A stretch of DNA of 64,000 bases from an uncultured Pseudomonadales bacterium (lineage in GTDB: Bacteria; Pseudomonadota; Gammaproteobacteria; Pseudomonadales; Azotimanducaceae), in the NCBI GenBank assembly GCA_937921865.1, contig CAKZWF010000008.1, positions 1 to 64,000 on the forward strand, written 5' to 3'. The position numbers were made by a program, and so were the translations under genes. Below the pieces are notes generated by a model. The model saw only the letters and a list, made by a program, of their open reading frames with translations. It was not told the origin of the DNA and searched no databases. Shown here piece after piece: positions 24,415 through 33,610 of this stretch (positions are counted from its first letter, which is position 1; every line of letters starts with the position of its first letter).

Positions 24415-25873
24415 CGAGCCACTGCTCGCGTCCGCGGTTGATCTGGAGCGCTGGCTGTTTGCAGATCGCGAACTGTCCTTTGAGGCGCGTCTGCAGCGGG
24501 ATCGTCAGATAGGCCGCGACCTGACTGCCACGGATCCGCTCAATCGCGTTCTGCAGTGGTGGGCTGAGGTCCAGCCGCGGTCGCAATCGGTCGAGGATGC
24601 GGCCGCCGGATCAAAGGTGGTGCGGCTGCGCAGGCTGTTGACTCTGGTATTGACGGTTGCTGGATTGTTTACCGGCGGCTTCGTCTGCAGCGCGGCTTTT
24701 GCCTACGACGGCAGCTACCCGGTCAATCTGTTGCTGCTGCTTGGTGTGCTGGTGGTGGTTCCAGCGCTGCTGCTGCTATTGACGCTGCTGGCTCTGCCTG
24801 GCTGGCTGCCTGGTACTCGCTCATTGTCCGATAGTTTCGCTGCCCTCAGCCTCAGCCGTTGGGCACTGCTCTGGATCGACCGGGTCAGTTCCACCTCCGC
24901 GGGGCGTTCATTGTTCAACCCGAGACGTCACAGCGCGTTCACTCGCTGGCAGCTGGTGGTGTTTTCACAGTGGTTTGCGATCGGCTTCTTCGCCGGTGCT
25001 CTGACGCTGGCCTGGCTGCTGGTTGCGTTTAGCGACCTGGCCTTTGGCTGGAGCACAACTCTGCAGCTGCAGGCGAATGACGTGCACCGGGTGTTTTCGG
25101 CCCTGGCTTGGCCGTGGTCTACCCTGGTGCCGGCCGCGACACCCGATCTCGCCCTCACTGAAGGGTCTCAGTATCTGCGGTTGAATGCCGGTAATAGTGC
25201 GGATCTCAGCGTGACCAGACTGGGTGAATGGTGGCCGTTTGTGCTGATGGCGCTGCTCGTCTACGGGATGTTGCCGCGACTGTTGCTGCTACTGATCGGG
25301 CAGTGGCGGCTGCAGCGTGCGACTCATCGCTGGCTGCTGGACAACCCGGAGGTGACTGCGCTACTGGATCGCCTCGACTCCCCGAACATCACCTTTGATG
25401 CTGATCTGGAACCTGATGTGCACGATGCTGATCGCCGGCCGTTACAGCCGCTGCCACTCGCGGATCGCGACGGCGTTCGGGTGGTGATCTGGAACGATGC
25501 GATGACCCCTGCTTCGGTAGCAGAGTTTCTCCGTGCTGGGCTGGGTCTGGTGTGCAGCGCAAGCTATCCGTTTTCAGTGCTGGAAAGTCAGGCACACTGG
25601 CAGCAGCAACTGGATGCTCTCGGTGCAGATCTGGACAACGAAGCAAGACTGGTGGTGGTCAGTAAAGGTTGGGAGCCGCCTTTGCTGGAGTTCATCGACT
25701 TTCTCAAACTGCTGCGCGAGCGCCTGCCTGTGCTCAGGATTGCGGTTGCACCGGTAGATGTTTCTGGAACCCAGATCCTGGAGGCCGACCGGGAGGTCTG
25801 GGCCAGCACGCTCGCACGGCTGCATGATCCAAAACTCTATGTGCTGGCCAGTGCCGGAATGTCGGTGTCATGA
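24407..25873 (+). CDS. DUF2868 membrane protein
   Basis: 488 residues from GTG 24407. A polar N-terminus (ERWLFADRELSFEARLQRDRQIG) matches the DUF2868 opening; then four hydrophobic segments (residues about 80-105, 115-140, 190-220 and 285-305) and a C-terminal cytoplasmic domain. Members are nearly always followed by a DUF3482 GTPase gene, as here with an ATGA overlap. The function is unknown; a membrane-bound regulator of that GTPase is a fair inference. Confidence 0.85.
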   Translation: MADEPLLASAVDLERWLFADRELSFEARLQRDRQIGRDLTATDPLNRVLQWWAEVQPRSQSVEDAAAGSKVVRLRRLLTLVLTVAGLFTGGFVCSAAFAYDGSYPVNLLLLLGVLVVVPALLLLLTLLALPGWLPGTRSLSDSFAALSLSRWALLWIDRVSSTSAGRSLFNPRRHSAFTRWQLVVFSQWFAIGFFAGALTLAWLLVAFSDLAFGWSTTLQLQANDVHRVFSALAWPWSTLVPAATPDLALTEGSQYLRLNAGNSADLSVTRLGEWWPFVLMALLVYGMLPRLLLLLIGQWRLQRATHRWLLDNPEVTALLDRLDSPNITFDADLEPDVHDADRRPLQPLPLADRDGVRVVIWNDAMTPASVAEFLRAGLGLVCSASYPFSVLESQAHWQQQLDALGADLDNEARLVVVSKGWEPPLLEFIDFLKLLRERLPVLRIAVAPVDVSGTQILEADREVWASTLARLHDPKLYVLASAGMSVS

Positions 25874-27294
25874 CAAGTGTATTCACACCGACCTTTGCCG
25901 TGGTTGGTCATCCAAATAAAGGCAAGAGTTCGATTGTCGCGACTCTGGCCGAAGACGAACGGGTTGCCATCAGCAACGCGCCGGGTACCACCCGCAACGC
26001 CAATGCCCACAGCATGCGCATGGACGATCAGGTGCTCTATGTGCTGGTGGATACACCCGGCTTTCAGCGGGCAAGAGAGGTACTGGACTGGCTGGAGGCG
26101 CGAGCTACCAGCGCCAGTGAGCGGCCGGCTGCGGTGGCGCAGTTTGTGCGCGAGCATGAAAGCGACGAACGATTTCACGACGAGTGCGAATTGCTGAAGC
26201 CCATCCTGGCAGGTGCCGGAATTCTCTACGTGGTTGATGGCGCCAAACCTTACGGTCGGGAATACGAGCTGGAGATGCAGATTCTGCAGTGGACGGGCAG
26301 TCCGCGTATGGCGCTGATCAATATGATTGGTTCTGATGATTACTCACTGCAATGGCGCCAGGCGCTAGATCAGTATTTTTCCATTGTGCGCAGTTTTGAT
26401 GCGATGAATGCGGATTTTGACAATCGTATCGGTGTGCTGCGGGCGTTTGCTGAGCTTGATGAACGCTGGCGGGAACCCCTGGAGCGAACGGTCGGGGTTC
26501 TCAACGAAGAACGACAGCGCCGACGTTTGCGCAGCGCCAGGGAAATTGCCGGATTCATTGCTGACGCGCTGTCCATGTCGGAGCGTGAAACGCTGGTCGA
26601 TAGTGATGAGCCGGGTACCGGAGACGAACAGCTCAAGCAGTCGCTCACCCAGCGTCTGCAGCAGCGGATCGTGCGTCGTGAGCAGACCGCGCGCGACAAC
26701 GTGCAGTCGATCTATCGCTGGGGGCGGCTGGAGCTGAACGACTCCACCGGCGAGATTCTCGCGACGGATCTGTTTGCCAGTGAAGGTTGGGAGTTGTTTG
26801 GACTTTCGGAAACCAAACTGTTGATTTCCGGACTGGTGTCCGGAGCGCTGGCCGGTGGTGGCGTTGATGCACTGCTCGGGGGCGCGTCGATGCTGCTGGG
26901 CGCTGGCATTGGTGCGCTGCTCGGGGGCGCAGGTGCCTGGTTTGGCGGCCATGAGCTGGCTAAGGTCAAAGTATTAGGAGAAACCCTCGGCGGTAAGGTG
27001 CTGCAGGTCGGACCGGTCAGCGCGCCTAATTTCCCCTGGGTGCTGCTGGGTCGTGCCTGGGTGCATCATCATCTGATCAGCGAACGGAACCACGCTCGCC
27101 GTGAAGCGGTGTCGGTGTCTTTGAGCGATTCCCAGCATCTGATGGATGTGCTGCCTGATGACGTCCGGAAACTGCTGACCCGCCTGTTCAAAGTTCTGGC
27201 CCAGGGAGGTGATGACGAAGCGCTCAAAGATCTCGGTAACCTGCTCGATCAGGTCCTGGCAACAGATCCCGGAGCGGCTGTGAGCGGACCATGA
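25870..27294 (+). CDS. DUF3482-containing P-loop GTPase
   Basis: 474 residues. G1 is G13-HPNKGKS20-S, G3 is DTPG (VLVDTPGFQ), and a switch-like NAPGTTRNA lies between. The C-terminal half is DUF3482, with a glycine-rich hydrophobic hairpin near residues 315-360 (GALAGGGVDALLGGASMLLGAGIGALLGG) that would insert in a membrane. Relatives of Era and MnmE share the GTPase fold. It overlaps both neighbours by four bases (ATGA), which implies tight co-expression with the DUF2868 partner. Confidence 0.88.
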   Translation: MTSVFTPTFAVVGHPNKGKSSIVATLAEDERVAISNAPGTTRNANAHSMRMDDQVLYVLVDTPGFQRAREVLDWLEARATSASERPAAVAQFVREHESDERFHDECELLKPILAGAGILYVVDGAKPYGREYELEMQILQWTGSPRMALINMIGSDDYSLQWRQALDQYFSIVRSFDAMNADFDNRIGVLRAFAELDERWREPLERTVGVLNEERQRRRLRSAREIAGFIADALSMSERETLVDSDEPGTGDEQLKQSLTQRLQQRIVRREQTARDNVQSIYRWGRLELNDSTGEILATDLFASEGWELFGLSETKLLISGLVSGALAGGGVDALLGGASMLLGAGIGALLGGAGAWFGGHELAKVKVLGETLGGKVLQVGPVSAPNFPWVLLGRAWVHHHLISERNHARREAVSVSLSDSQHLMDVLPDDVRKLLTRLFKVLAQGGDDEALKDLGNLLDQVLATDPGAAVSGP

Positions 27295-28889
27295 GAGCAG
27301 CCGACAAAACTGACGTGGTGATCATTGGCGGCGGTCACAATGGTCTGGTTTGCGCTGCTTATCTGGCTGCGGCAGGGCTCGCTGTGACTGTTCTGGAAAA
27401 GCGCCATCTGGTTGGCGGTGCGGCGGTGACGGAGGAGTTTCATCCGGGATTCCGTAACTCTGTGGCCAGCTACACCGTCAGTCTGCTGAATCCGACGATC
27501 ATTCGTGATCTGCGTCTGGTCGAGCATGGTCTGAAGGTGGTCAATCGACCGTATTCGAATTTTCTGCCGCTGCCGGACGGTGACCATCTGCGTACCGGCC
27601 ATGATCTGGCTGAGACCCAGCGGCAGTTTGCGCGTTTTTCCAGGCGCGATGCCGAGTGTTTGCCCGACTACTACCAGATGCTGGAAACCGGCGCGGAACT
27701 GCTGCGCAGTATGATTCTCGAACCCCCTCCCAATCTCGGCGGTGGCCTTCAGGATCTGCTCGGGGCAATGAAGCTCGGCAATCGATTGCGCAAGATGAGT
27801 CTTCCGCAAGGTCGCGATATTCTCGATCTGTTTACTAAAAGTGCGGGTGAAATTCTCGATGACTGGTTCGAGTCCGAACCCATCAAGGCTCTGTTTGGTT
27901 TTGATTCTGTGGTCGGCACCTTTGCTTCACCCTATACACCCGGTTCAGCCTATGTGCTGCTGCACCACGTGTTTGGCGAGAGCAACGGTCAGGCGGGTCA
28001 GTGGGGACACGCGATTGGCGGCATGGGTGCGATTACTCAGGCCATGCTTGCGGAAGCATTGTCTCGCGGCGTTCATGTTGAGACTCAGGCGCCAGTTGCT
28101 GAAGTTACAGTGACCGATGGCGTCGCTGATGGCGTGATCCTGGAGGATGGCCGACGCATCGAAGCACGGGCAGTGGCGGCGAATGTTCATCCCCAACTGC
28201 TGTTCACTCGACTGGTCGCCGATGAGCACCTCGATGAGGACTTCCAGCAACGCATTCGCCGCTATCGATCGGGCTCGGGTTCTTTTCGGATCAATGTGGC
28301 ACTTTCAGAGTTGCCACAATTCAGTGCCGCCCCCGCGGATGATGACGGCACGATGTTGCAATCGGGCATCGTGATTGCTCCATCGTTGAAATACATGGAG
28401 CAGGCATATTTTGATGCCAGAAGTTTCGGCTATGCCAAAGCGCCGATTGTTGAAATGCTGATACCGAGCACCGTGGATGACAGCCTGGCGCCGCCCGGAC
28501 AACACGTTGCCAGTCTGTTCTGTCAGCAGTTCAATCCGCATCTGGATCCTCCCGCTGACTGGGACGAGTTAAAACCCGAAGCGACGCAGGCGATCTTCGA
28601 TACGGTTGCTGCCCATGCGCCTAACTTCCGCCGCAGTATTGTGGCTACCCAGGTACATTCACCTTTAGATCTGGAACGTAAATTCGGGCTCATCGGTGGT
28701 GATATTTTTCACGGTGCGCTTTCGCTCGATCAGCTGTTCAGCGCGCGGCCAGTGCTGGGTAATGCAGCCTACAAAGCGCCACTGGCGGGTCTGTATCTTT
28801 GTGGTTCGGGCACTCATCCGGGTGGCGGCGTCACCGGCGCACCCGGTCACAACGCTGCCAGGGTCATTGCCCGGGACCTGCGTCGCTAG
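27291..28889 (+). CDS. FAD-dependent oxidoreductase, phytoene-desaturase/PYROXD2-like
   Basis: 532 residues. The dinucleotide motif GGGHNG begins near residue 13, followed by LEKRHLVGGAAVTEEFHPGF, and the FAD-closing motif near the C-terminus is GLYLCGSGTHPGGGVTGAPGHNAA. This is the layout of PYROXD2 and carotenoid-desaturase-like proteins. Bacterial members are widespread and their substrate is unknown. It starts inside the GTPase stop (ATGA), so it belongs to the same operon even though the functions look unrelated. It converges on the M20 peptidase gene. Confidence 0.87.
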   Translation: MRAADKTDVVIIGGGHNGLVCAAYLAAAGLAVTVLEKRHLVGGAAVTEEFHPGFRNSVASYTVSLLNPTIIRDLRLVEHGLKVVNRPYSNFLPLPDGDHLRTGHDLAETQRQFARFSRRDAECLPDYYQMLETGAELLRSMILEPPPNLGGGLQDLLGAMKLGNRLRKMSLPQGRDILDLFTKSAGEILDDWFESEPIKALFGFDSVVGTFASPYTPGSAYVLLHHVFGESNGQAGQWGHAIGGMGAITQAMLAEALSRGVHVETQAPVAEVTVTDGVADGVILEDGRRIEARAVAANVHPQLLFTRLVADEHLDEDFQQRIRRYRSGSGSFRINVALSELPQFSAAPADDDGTMLQSGIVIAPSLKYMEQAYFDARSFGYAKAPIVEMLIPSTVDDSLAPPGQHVASLFCQQFNPHLDPPADWDELKPEATQAIFDTVAAHAPNFRRSIVATQVHSPLDLERKFGLIGGDIFHGALSLDQLFSARPVLGNAAYKAPLAGLYLCGSGTHPGGGVTGAPGHNAARVIARDLRR

Positions 28890-28904
28890 TCAGCCAGCGA
28901 GCAG

Positions 28905-30368
28905 TCAGCCGGCACCATTGTCGATGATTCGAACGTAGCTGCGCACGCCCTGGAGATAGTTGTCGACGCTGATTTTCTCGTTCGTGCCGTGGAAACCCGT
29001 CAGGTCTTCAGGGGTCATGATGATTGGATTGAAGCGAAAAGCATTGTCAGCCACTTTACCGTAGTGGCGGGTGTCAGAACCCGCGATCATCAGACCCGGG
29101 GTGACGACGACGTCACCGTAAACTTCGCGAACCGACTGGCCAATGACCTCAAAACCGCGGGAGTTCCAGTCGGAGACCCGGGAAGCGGCGCGCCCTGAAC
29201 CTTCGGGGACACGGACTTCCACGCGCTTGTCTGCGACAACTGCACGGACGTGTTTGACAACGTCTTCTACTGAGTCGCGCGGGTGCACGCGGAAATTCAC
29301 TGTAGCCACCGCTTCAATCGGCAGCACGTTGGTCTTCACACTGGCGCGGAGCATCGTCGGTGCCGTGGTGGTGCGGAGCATTGCATTGCCGAAGGTTACT
29401 GCAGACAGCTGATCGTCGATCAGAGGTTCGAACAGCCAGCGATTGGCAAAGGGTATTCGTGCCGGAAACGCCATATAGCGGCTGACTGTGTCGAACATCT
29501 GCAGACTGAGACCGGACAGACCGCCGGGTACTGGATTGGCCTCGAGTTTTGAAATGGCCTGGGCGAGGATTCCAACGGCAGTTTGACGGGGCGGCATCGA
29601 CGAGTGGCCACCTGCGGCTTTGGCGACAATGTTCAATGTCACACTGCCCTTTTCCGCGACATTAATTGTTGCCGTCAGCGGTTCCACACCGGGCATCATG
29701 CCATCAAACAGAAACGAACCTTCGTCCAGAGACCATTCCAGTTGGATGTCCTGTGCTGCGAGCAGCGCGGTGACCGCACCAGCACCGTTGCTGCCGCCAA
29801 TCTCCTCATCATGTCCGAAGCTGAAGTAGACGGTTCGGCTCGGTTGCCAACCCTGCTCAAGGAGGTGAGTCACCGCTTCGAGTTGAGCGACTACCGCGCT
29901 TTTGTCATCCAGCGCGCCGCGGCCCCAGATGATGCCGTCAACAACTGAGCCTGCGAACGGCGGCTGCTGCCATAGCGTTTCTGTGCCCGGCAGGACCGGC
30001 ACAACGTCGTAGTGCCCAGTGAGGAGGATAGGTGCAAGTTCCGGATTGCTGCCGGGCCAGCGATAAAGCAGCGTGTACTCGCCGATAAGCTGCAATTCTA
30101 AAGCCTCGTTTACCAGTGGGTAGGAATCTTTGACCCAGCTGATGAAATTCTTGAACTCCTGATGCTGAAAGTCAGCTTCGCGCTGGTGAGAAACGGTTCT
30201 GAAGGCGATGGCTTCGCGAAGATGACGAATCGCTCGCTCATCGTTCAGGTTTACGGTGATCGGAGTCACCGGCTCTGAGCTTGCCGGCTGATGCAGAGCA
30301 GTCCGCACCAGAATCACTCCCACCAGCACAACGATGACAGCCAGTAGAATCAGCAGGAATTGTTTCAA
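28905..30368 (-). CDS. M20-family metallopeptidase, PM20D1-like
   Basis: 487 residues. An N-terminal membrane anchor (residues about 4-23) is followed by the M20 fold: H119-x-D121 (LTGHYDVVP), D154 in GALDD, the EE pair in GHDEEIGG, and a C-terminal HYGK motif. The length and LTGHYDVVPV block are like PM20D1, which in animals makes and hydrolyses N-acyl amino acids. Here it may be an envelope-side aminoacylase or carboxypeptidase. The start is a TTG at 30368; there is no nearby ATG. It follows a ligase gene by 66 bases. Confidence 0.86.
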   Translation of the reverse strand: MKQFLLILLAVIVVLVGVILVRTALHQPASSEPVTPITVNLNDERAIRHLREAIAFRTVSHQREADFQHQEFKNFISWVKDSYPLVNEALELQLIGEYTLLYRWPGSNPELAPILLTGHYDVVPVLPGTETLWQQPPFAGSVVDGIIWGRGALDDKSAVVAQLEAVTHLLEQGWQPSRTVYFSFGHDEEIGGSNGAGAVTALLAAQDIQLEWSLDEGSFLFDGMMPGVEPLTATINVAEKGSVTLNIVAKAAGGHSSMPPRQTAVGILAQAISKLEANPVPGGLSGLSLQMFDTVSRYMAFPARIPFANRWLFEPLIDDQLSAVTFGNAMLRTTTAPTMLRASVKTNVLPIEAVATVNFRVHPRDSVEDVVKHVRAVVADKRVEVRVPEGSGRAASRVSDWNSRGFEVIGQSVREVYGDVVVTPGLMIAGSDTRHYGKVADNAFRFNPIIMTPEDLTGFHGTNEKISVDNYLQGVRSYVRIIDNGAG

Positions 30369-30434
30369 ACGAATGCTCTCTTATAGTGATTGGAGGTAAT
30401 AAATCGCTGACGATTTTGTCAGCTGGCGTTGTTG

Positions 30435-31895
30435 TCAGCCATCGTCGGCAACCCGTTCCGCGCGCAGGGCTTTACGGCGCACTTTCCCCGCATCGTCACG
30501 CAGTGGCTCGGTCACGAATTCTATGCTGCGTGGCAGCTTGTAGCGGACCAGGCGCTGTGAAAGGTGGTCCAGCAAGGAGGATTCATCGACGTTGCCCTCG
30601 GGGGCATCAACAATCGCGTGCACGGCATTGCCGAGATCGGGATGCGGTAGTCCGATGGCAGCCGAAGACCGAATTCCGGGGTAGGCATCGAGCGCAGCTT
30701 CGACCTCTGCCGGATAAATATTCGCTCCACCGCTCAAGATCATGTCAGTCAGCCGGTCTGACAGGTAGAGGTAGCCGTCTTCGTCCATCGAACCCATATC
30801 GCCGAGACTTTCCCAGCCGCCTTCTATGCTCTTGGCAGTAGCCCCAATGTAGCGATAGGTTGTGCCCGGCCCGGTTTTCGGTCGCATGAAAACTTCGCCC
30901 ACTTCACCGGGTGGCAGGGTTTTGCCGTCTTCATCAACAATTTTCATCTCACAGTGGGCACCAGGCTGACCAACAGAACCTTTGTGCAGCAGCCATTCAT
31001 CTCCGCGGATGACCGTCGATCCCTGACCTTCGGTGCCGCCGTAGAGTTCCCAGATAGTCTGCGCACCAAGCCAGTCAATAAAGGCTTCTTTCAACCACGC
31101 CGGGCAGGGGGCTGCCAGGTGCCAGAGAACCTTCAGCGAGCTCATGCTGTAGCGGTCGCGCTCAGCTTCATCGAGATTCCAGATCCGCTGCATCATGGTT
31201 GGCACCATGTAGACGGTATCCACCTTTTGGGTTTCGATCAGCTCCAGCGTCTGCTGCGCATCGAAGCGGGTGGTGACCACAACCCGGTTACCTTTAAACA
31301 AGGCGATGAACGCCCATGAAAAGGGTCCGTTGTGATACAGCGGGCCTGGGATGAGAATGCAGCCACAGTTGCTGAATTGCAGATACTCAGCATCCGGATC
31401 CCATGCAGCCCGATTCGCGGAAACGATGAGTTTTGGTCGCCCGGTACTGCCACCTGATGTCATTGCTTTAAAGGATGCTGCGGTTTTCTCCGGAAGCGGT
31501 GTATCTGTCAGATTGGCGTCCGGCTGGTAGCCGGGTGGAATCGTGGTCACGAGGTCATGGTCGCCTGAGCTGACTCCAACCACCAGACTGGGTGCACCGA
31601 GCTCAATAATCTGCTCCCGTTCAAACTCGGGGAGTTTGGCCGAGATCGGTTGTGGAGTAGCACCCAGCTTCCAGGTGGCGATGGTTGCCTGAAAAAATTC
31701 AATGCCGTTCGCCAGCGCGATAGTCACAAAGCTGTCGGGGGTAACGCCCAGTTGCTCGTAGGCCCTAGCCAGTCGGTTGGTGGAAGACTCCAGGTCACTC
31801 CAGGTTATTGTTTCGCCTTCGTGATAGATGGCAACAGCATCGCCCTGGCGTTCAGCCCAGTAGGCGACAATGCGGGATAGTGAAATAGCTTCCAT
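30435..31895 (-). CDS. AMP-dependent acyl-CoA synthetase/ligase (ANL superfamily)
   Basis: 486 residues, a little shorter than the usual 520-550. The P-loop-like A3 motif is MTSGGSTGRPK, A5 is YGGTEGQG, A7-A8 are YLYLSDRLTDMILSGGANIYPAEVE, and the catalytic lysine is in DAGKVRRKAL. It would activate a carboxylic acid as an acyl adenylate and pass it to CoA; the acid is not predictable. Adjacent genes are the M20 peptidase and a host-attachment-like protein. Confidence 0.88.
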   Translation of the reverse strand: MEAISLSRIVAYWAERQGDAVAIYHEGETITWSDLESSTNRLARAYEQLGVTPDSFVTIALANGIEFFQATIATWKLGATPQPISAKLPEFEREQIIELGAPSLVVGVSSGDHDLVTTIPPGYQPDANLTDTPLPEKTAASFKAMTSGGSTGRPKLIVSANRAAWDPDAEYLQFSNCGCILIPGPLYHNGPFSWAFIALFKGNRVVVTTRFDAQQTLELIETQKVDTVYMVPTMMQRIWNLDEAERDRYSMSSLKVLWHLAAPCPAWLKEAFIDWLGAQTIWELYGGTEGQGSTVIRGDEWLLHKGSVGQPGAHCEMKIVDEDGKTLPPGEVGEVFMRPKTGPGTTYRYIGATAKSIEGGWESLGDMGSMDEDGYLYLSDRLTDMILSGGANIYPAEVEAALDAYPGIRSSAAIGLPHPDLGNAVHAIVDAPEGNVDESSLLDHLSQRLVRYKLPRSIEFVTEPLRDDAGKVRRKALRAERVADDG

Positions 31896-31909
31896 AGAGT
31901 TAAACCGTG

Positions 31910-32260
31910 TCAGTGAAATGCGGGAAGGCGTTTGCGTATCGCTTCGGCAGTGCTGGTCGTCATATCCAGGCCGATGACTTCAGCAATCAGGTGACAGACG
32001 TCATGATCCAGTTTGCGGCGCAGAATGCCGAGAAATTCCGGAGGGGAAATCAGAATCAGTCGCTGATAGCTATCTGAGTCCAGACCGGCTTTCAGATAGC
32101 TGGCCAGGTCATTGGTGAAGGTCTCGTTGTCACTTGTGGTGATCGCAGACGAACCCGGGCTGATCAGTTCGGCCAGTTCGGCGTCGGCGGCTTCCCAGGC
32201 AAACAGACGGCTGCTGCCGCAGTCGGCTACCAGGATCCAGGTCAGTGGAAAGCTGCTCAT
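31910..32260 (-). CDS. host attachment protein family (PF10116-like)
   Basis: 116 residues from ATG 32260 (GAGAGG at five bases). The pattern ILVADCGSSRLFAWEA, then FTNDLASYLKAGLDSDSYQRLILISPPEFLGILRRKLD, matches the family annotated as required for attachment to host cells. Despite the name, members are widespread in free-living bacteria; the fold is like eRF1/peptidyl-tRNA domain 2 regions, and the role is not settled. It lies 14 bases upstream of the ligase gene. Confidence 0.72.
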   Translation of the reverse strand: MSSFPLTWILVADCGSSRLFAWEAADAELAELISPGSSAITTSDNETFTNDLASYLKAGLDSDSYQRLILISPPEFLGILRRKLDHDVCHLIAEVIGLDMTTSTAEAIRKRLPAFH

Positions 32261-32368
32261 GCAGACCTCTCGAAGGTGCAACGGACAGCTTTATTTAAAC
32301 ACAGCTTGCAGGGTTAACCATGGTGATAGTTTGGGGCTGCAGGTCTGGTATCGAATCTGACCTGAACA

Positions 32369-32388
32369 AGGGGGCGTTTGCGCCCCCT
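32369..32388. terminator. GC-rich hairpin between urcA-like and host-attachment genes
   Basis: AGGGGGCG and CGCCCCCT make an 8-bp perfect stem with a TTTG loop, 15 bases past the urcA-like stop on the minus strand. There is no long T-run on either side, so termination would be partial. It may separate the urcA-like message from the downstream genes. Confidence 0.5.
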
Positions 32389-32402
32389 GTCTTCGGCTGG
32401 GC

Positions 32403-32696
32403 TCAGGATCCGGTCTGTTGAGCAGAATTCACTACCGCAACGCGGCGGCCGCCGTCGATACCGCTGGTAACTTCTGCAACAACGTCGTCGACACACGTGG
32501 CTCTCAGTGTGAGGTCTCTGGTTTTCAGATACTCACGATGGCAGAAGCTTTTGGCTTTGGTCTCTATCCGCTGATGCAGGCTGGCGACTGCCTCAGGTGA
32601 AGAGAAGTCTTTTTCTGAGTAGTTGAATTGAAAGTCGCTGGCTGATGCGGTACCCGCGATTAACAAGCTGGCAATAACGATGGTGAATTTGTTCAT
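32403..32696 (-). CDS. urcA: UrcA-family exported protein
   Basis: 97 residues with a clean signal peptide (cleavage after TASASA-like AGTASAS). The mature part FQFNYSEKDFSSPEAVASLHQRIETKAKSFC ... TLRATCVDDVVAEV is the UrcA pattern, with two conserved cysteines that likely form a disulfide. UrcA proteins are small periplasmic proteins of unknown role. ATG 32696 has AAGGAA. Two FadR-like palindromes lie about 95-140 bases upstream. Confidence 0.85.
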   Translation of the reverse strand: MNKFTIVIASLLIAGTASASDFQFNYSEKDFSSPEAVASLHQRIETKAKSFCHREYLKTRDLTLRATCVDDVVAEVTSGIDGGRRVAVVNSAQQTGS

Positions 32697-32789
32697 GGTG
32701 ATTCCTTACGAGATCCATTATTTGCGTCATGTACGAATAAAGATGCGCGGGATCCTGAAAGGGTTGCAGGGTTTTATAAATATTTTTTC

Positions 32790-32834
32790 ATCTGGTCTGA
32801 CCAGTTCGCGAATGTGAATGTGGTCAGACCAGAT
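32790..32834. promoter_or_regulatory. two FadR-like GntR-family operator palindromes
   Basis: Site 1, ATCTGGTCTGACCAGTT (32790-32806), matches the FadR-type consensus TGGTCNGACCA with flanking A/T positions. Site 2, on the opposite strand, ATCTGGTCTGACCACAT (32834-32818), matches too. Their centres are 28 bases apart. Together they also form a 14-bp perfect inverted repeat with 17 bases between. They lie upstream of the urcA-like gene, next to a TTTATAAATATTTTTTC tract that could hold the promoter. FadR-type regulators respond to acyl-CoAs or related acids; the binding protein is inferred, not seen here. Confidence 0.55.
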
Positions 32835-32860
32835 TTCTGAGGGTTCTCATGGCGCAGCTG

Positions 32861-33610
32861 TCAGTGCAGTTTGGTCAGTTGCTGCCACAGCAACGGCTCG
32901 TTATCTAAGGATTGTGCAGCTGCAACAGGTGCGAAGGTGTCGGTGCGATAAGCGGCGCTGAGGCTGAACGGGGTCTGTTTCAGTACCCGCTGCCAGTCCG
33001 CGAAGGACCACACCTTCATGTCATAAGTTGCTTCGATCAGTCTTCCATCAGGAAATAAAAATCGAGTCACGTGGGTTTCAAAGCTGTTGTGTGTGCCACT
33101 GCTTGCCCATTCACAGGTGACGGTCTCACCCAGATATTCAAACTGCCAGTCTTCAAGCTGGCCCGTGCTGGATGGCTGTTTCAGATCCAGCTGCACCCAG
33201 TAGCTGGCGCCGGAAAGAAGATTGCGGGACAGGCTGTTGAGATGTTTGATCATCAGGGCTTCGCTGGACAGGTGGGCGAGGCTGTTGCTCGGACATACCG
33301 CCAGATGACAGCCCTCGTCGAGATTGAAGCTGGTGATATCGCTCTGCAGCCACTGGCCGGTCAGCCCCTGCTGGTCATAGTAGGCCTGGGCAAGCGCCAG
33401 CATCGTGGCCGATCGATCAATACCGAGTGTTTCGAAGCCCGCGGCGGCAAATGCACCGAGTAAGCGTGCGCTGCCGCACATCGGTTCAACAACCCGACCG
33501 TGTTCGATGCCCGACAGACCGCAGATGGGCTCAACCTGATCGGCCATGCTCCAGTCAAATGCAGCGGCGTAGATTGCGCCGAAGTCGTCGTAGAGTTCTG
33601 ATTCACTCAC
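32861..33610 (-). CDS. class I SAM-dependent methyltransferase
   Basis: 249 residues. The SAM motif is VVEPMCGSARLLGAFAAAGF (residues about 39-58), followed by GIDRSATML and QSDITSFNLDEG. Substrate unknown. It starts with GTG 33610, overlapping the stop of the sugar-dehydrogenase gene by four bases, so the two are coupled. The relation between a methyltransferase and a PQQ-type dehydrogenase is not clear. Confidence 0.82.
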   Translation of the reverse strand: MSESELYDDFGAIYAAAFDWSMADQVEPICGLSGIEHGRVVEPMCGSARLLGAFAAAGFETLGIDRSATMLALAQAYYDQQGLTGQWLQSDITSFNLDEGCHLAVCPSNSLAHLSSEALMIKHLNSLSRNLLSGASYWVQLDLKQPSSTGQLEDWQFEYLGETVTCEWASSGTHNSFETHVTRFLFPDGRLIEATYDMKVWSFADWQRVLKQTPFSLSAAYRTDTFAPVAAAQSLDNEPLLWQQLTKLH

